From contig OX101811.2 of the NCBI GenBank assembly GCA_944452925.2, positions 49,519,156 to 49,583,155 of the forward strand: a DNA stretch of 64,000 nucleotides, written 5' to 3'. This document shows positions 63,031 through 64,000 of this stretch, in pieces (position 1 is the stretch's first letter; each line of letters begins with the position of its first letter). Source of the stretch: Chrysolina oricalcia (taxonomy: Eukaryota; Arthropoda; Insecta; Coleoptera; Chrysomelidae). The position numbers and the translations under genes are program-made. The notes below the pieces were generated by a model. The model saw only the letters and a list, made by a program, of their open reading frames with translations. It made no database searches and was not told where the DNA came from.

Positions 63031-64000
63031 AAATATCTTTTTATTTCTCGAAAATACGGTTATGTTACATGAGAAAAAATATGACATCCATTCACAGAAA
63101 AATGCGTTCTTTTTGAAGGTAACATCAAAATAGGGTAATGCCATTTAAAAAAATTATGTTGACGTCATAACTCGAACGGCGATGACGTCATCAAAAATCT
63201 GAGTAGACCAAAAAATGTGCAATTGAAAAAGAAAATCGACGAGTCTGAACTCTTTTTCCTCAATGGCTATATCAAGCTTTTAACGAATTTGTTCCAACCT
63301 TTACGTGCTCACTGTATATTGTAATTCAATGTTTCTATTTTATTTTATCCAATATTCTACCTTCGTCGCTCAAGTTATTCTACTATCTGTAGTAAATATA
63401 GATTTATACATGTTGAAATATTCCACAGTAAATTGTAAGAAATGTAACGACGATGTTTTCAAAAGAATGTGTTGATGGATACGCATCAATAAAATGAATC
63501 TCAAGTCTAACTGCTTGATACACCCTGTATATTTTGTGTATCTGCAGAATAAACTTCCATCATACACAAGTTTATCACTGAGTTAAGCAGGACGGGTGCG
63601 GCTTCATGAGAACATCTTGTATATAATACGTCAGTCTGATTCAGGATATCAATCGGATTTGATCTTTTTATCCTTCGAAGTATCTATAAATGAATGAAAT
63701 CAATTTTTTAGAAATTATTAAAAAACTTGCTAGCTTTGAACGCACTCTGTATATTGTGGGTATGTGTAGGAATTATCCTCTATAGTGGAATTGCATCGGC
63801 CATATGCATAATCGATGCATAGTTGATTTGATTCATTTATTCGGAAAAATGTATTCACAATGAACATTTGAAATTTTGGAAAAGTTACCTTCAGCACCCT
63901 GTATAATCTAAACCATTGAATTCAGAGCTTTTGCGCAATGGAAATATTTGATGGTTTTCAGAAATCAGAATATATTCATTTATGTCAATGATTTATAAAG
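63031..64000. other. Old mariner-type terminal sequence, otherwise unassigned
   Basis: ACACCCTGTATA at about 63521 and CACCCTGTATA near 63895 look like ends of CAGGGTGT-type elements. AAAAAGAAAATCGACGAG near 63225 resembles the palindrome at 26195. No ORF with a recognisable motif. Confidence 0.45.

Overview
This is an AT-rich window from an insect nuclear genome, plausibly a beetle; that placement is inference from the kinds of transposons present. Two conserved host genes, both cut off at their 5' ends, sit in DNA otherwise made almost entirely of transposons, their remnants and inverted repeats. There are no operons, no bacterial genes and no CRISPR array.

Host genes. The plus strand carries five 3' exons of GMP synthase (GMPS; burgundy in Drosophila) between 15715 and 23438. 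They encode the end of the glutamine amidotransferase domain, the ATP pyrophosphatase domain and the dimerisation domain. The minus strand carries the last six exons of WDR81 between 55755 and 30188. They encode the long middle region and a C-terminal WD40 propeller of about seven blades; the N-terminal BEACH part is not in the window. The genes converge tail to tail, 6.7 kb apart. GMPS makes GMP from XMP. WDR81 acts on endosomal phosphoinositide and autophagy. No functional link is implied.

Layout. 1-15.7 kb: LINE remnants, a solo LTR and a related LTR with a SAP-domain gag, a LINE with RNase H, a mariner pseudogene, two inverted 20-bp minisatellite arrays and several foldback elements. 15.7-23.4 kb: GMPS exons, with MITE and SINE debris in the introns. 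23.4-30.2 kb: LINE pieces, a 0.7-kb palindrome and a MADF-domain pseudogene. 30.2-55.8 kb: WDR81, whose last two introns (9.8 and 10.5 kb) hold a decayed Ty3/Gypsy pol, a tyrosine-recombinase element split by a mariner, a foldback element with 163-bp tandem repeats, SINEs, a second foldback with about 160-bp repeats, and a near-perfect 1.85-kb palindrome of two Penelope-like copies. 55.8-64 kb: a decayed hAT transposase, a LINE 3' end, a mariner scrap and old repeats.

Striking themes. (i) Several foldback elements have arms built from tandem repeats. (ii) SINEs with two different heads (5S-rRNA-like and tRNA-like) share one 3' body. (iii) Insertions are nested, and some have readable target-site duplications. 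Exon joins were deduced by eye from GT/AG sites and reading-frame continuity. Family names rest on recognised motifs, since no database search was possible.
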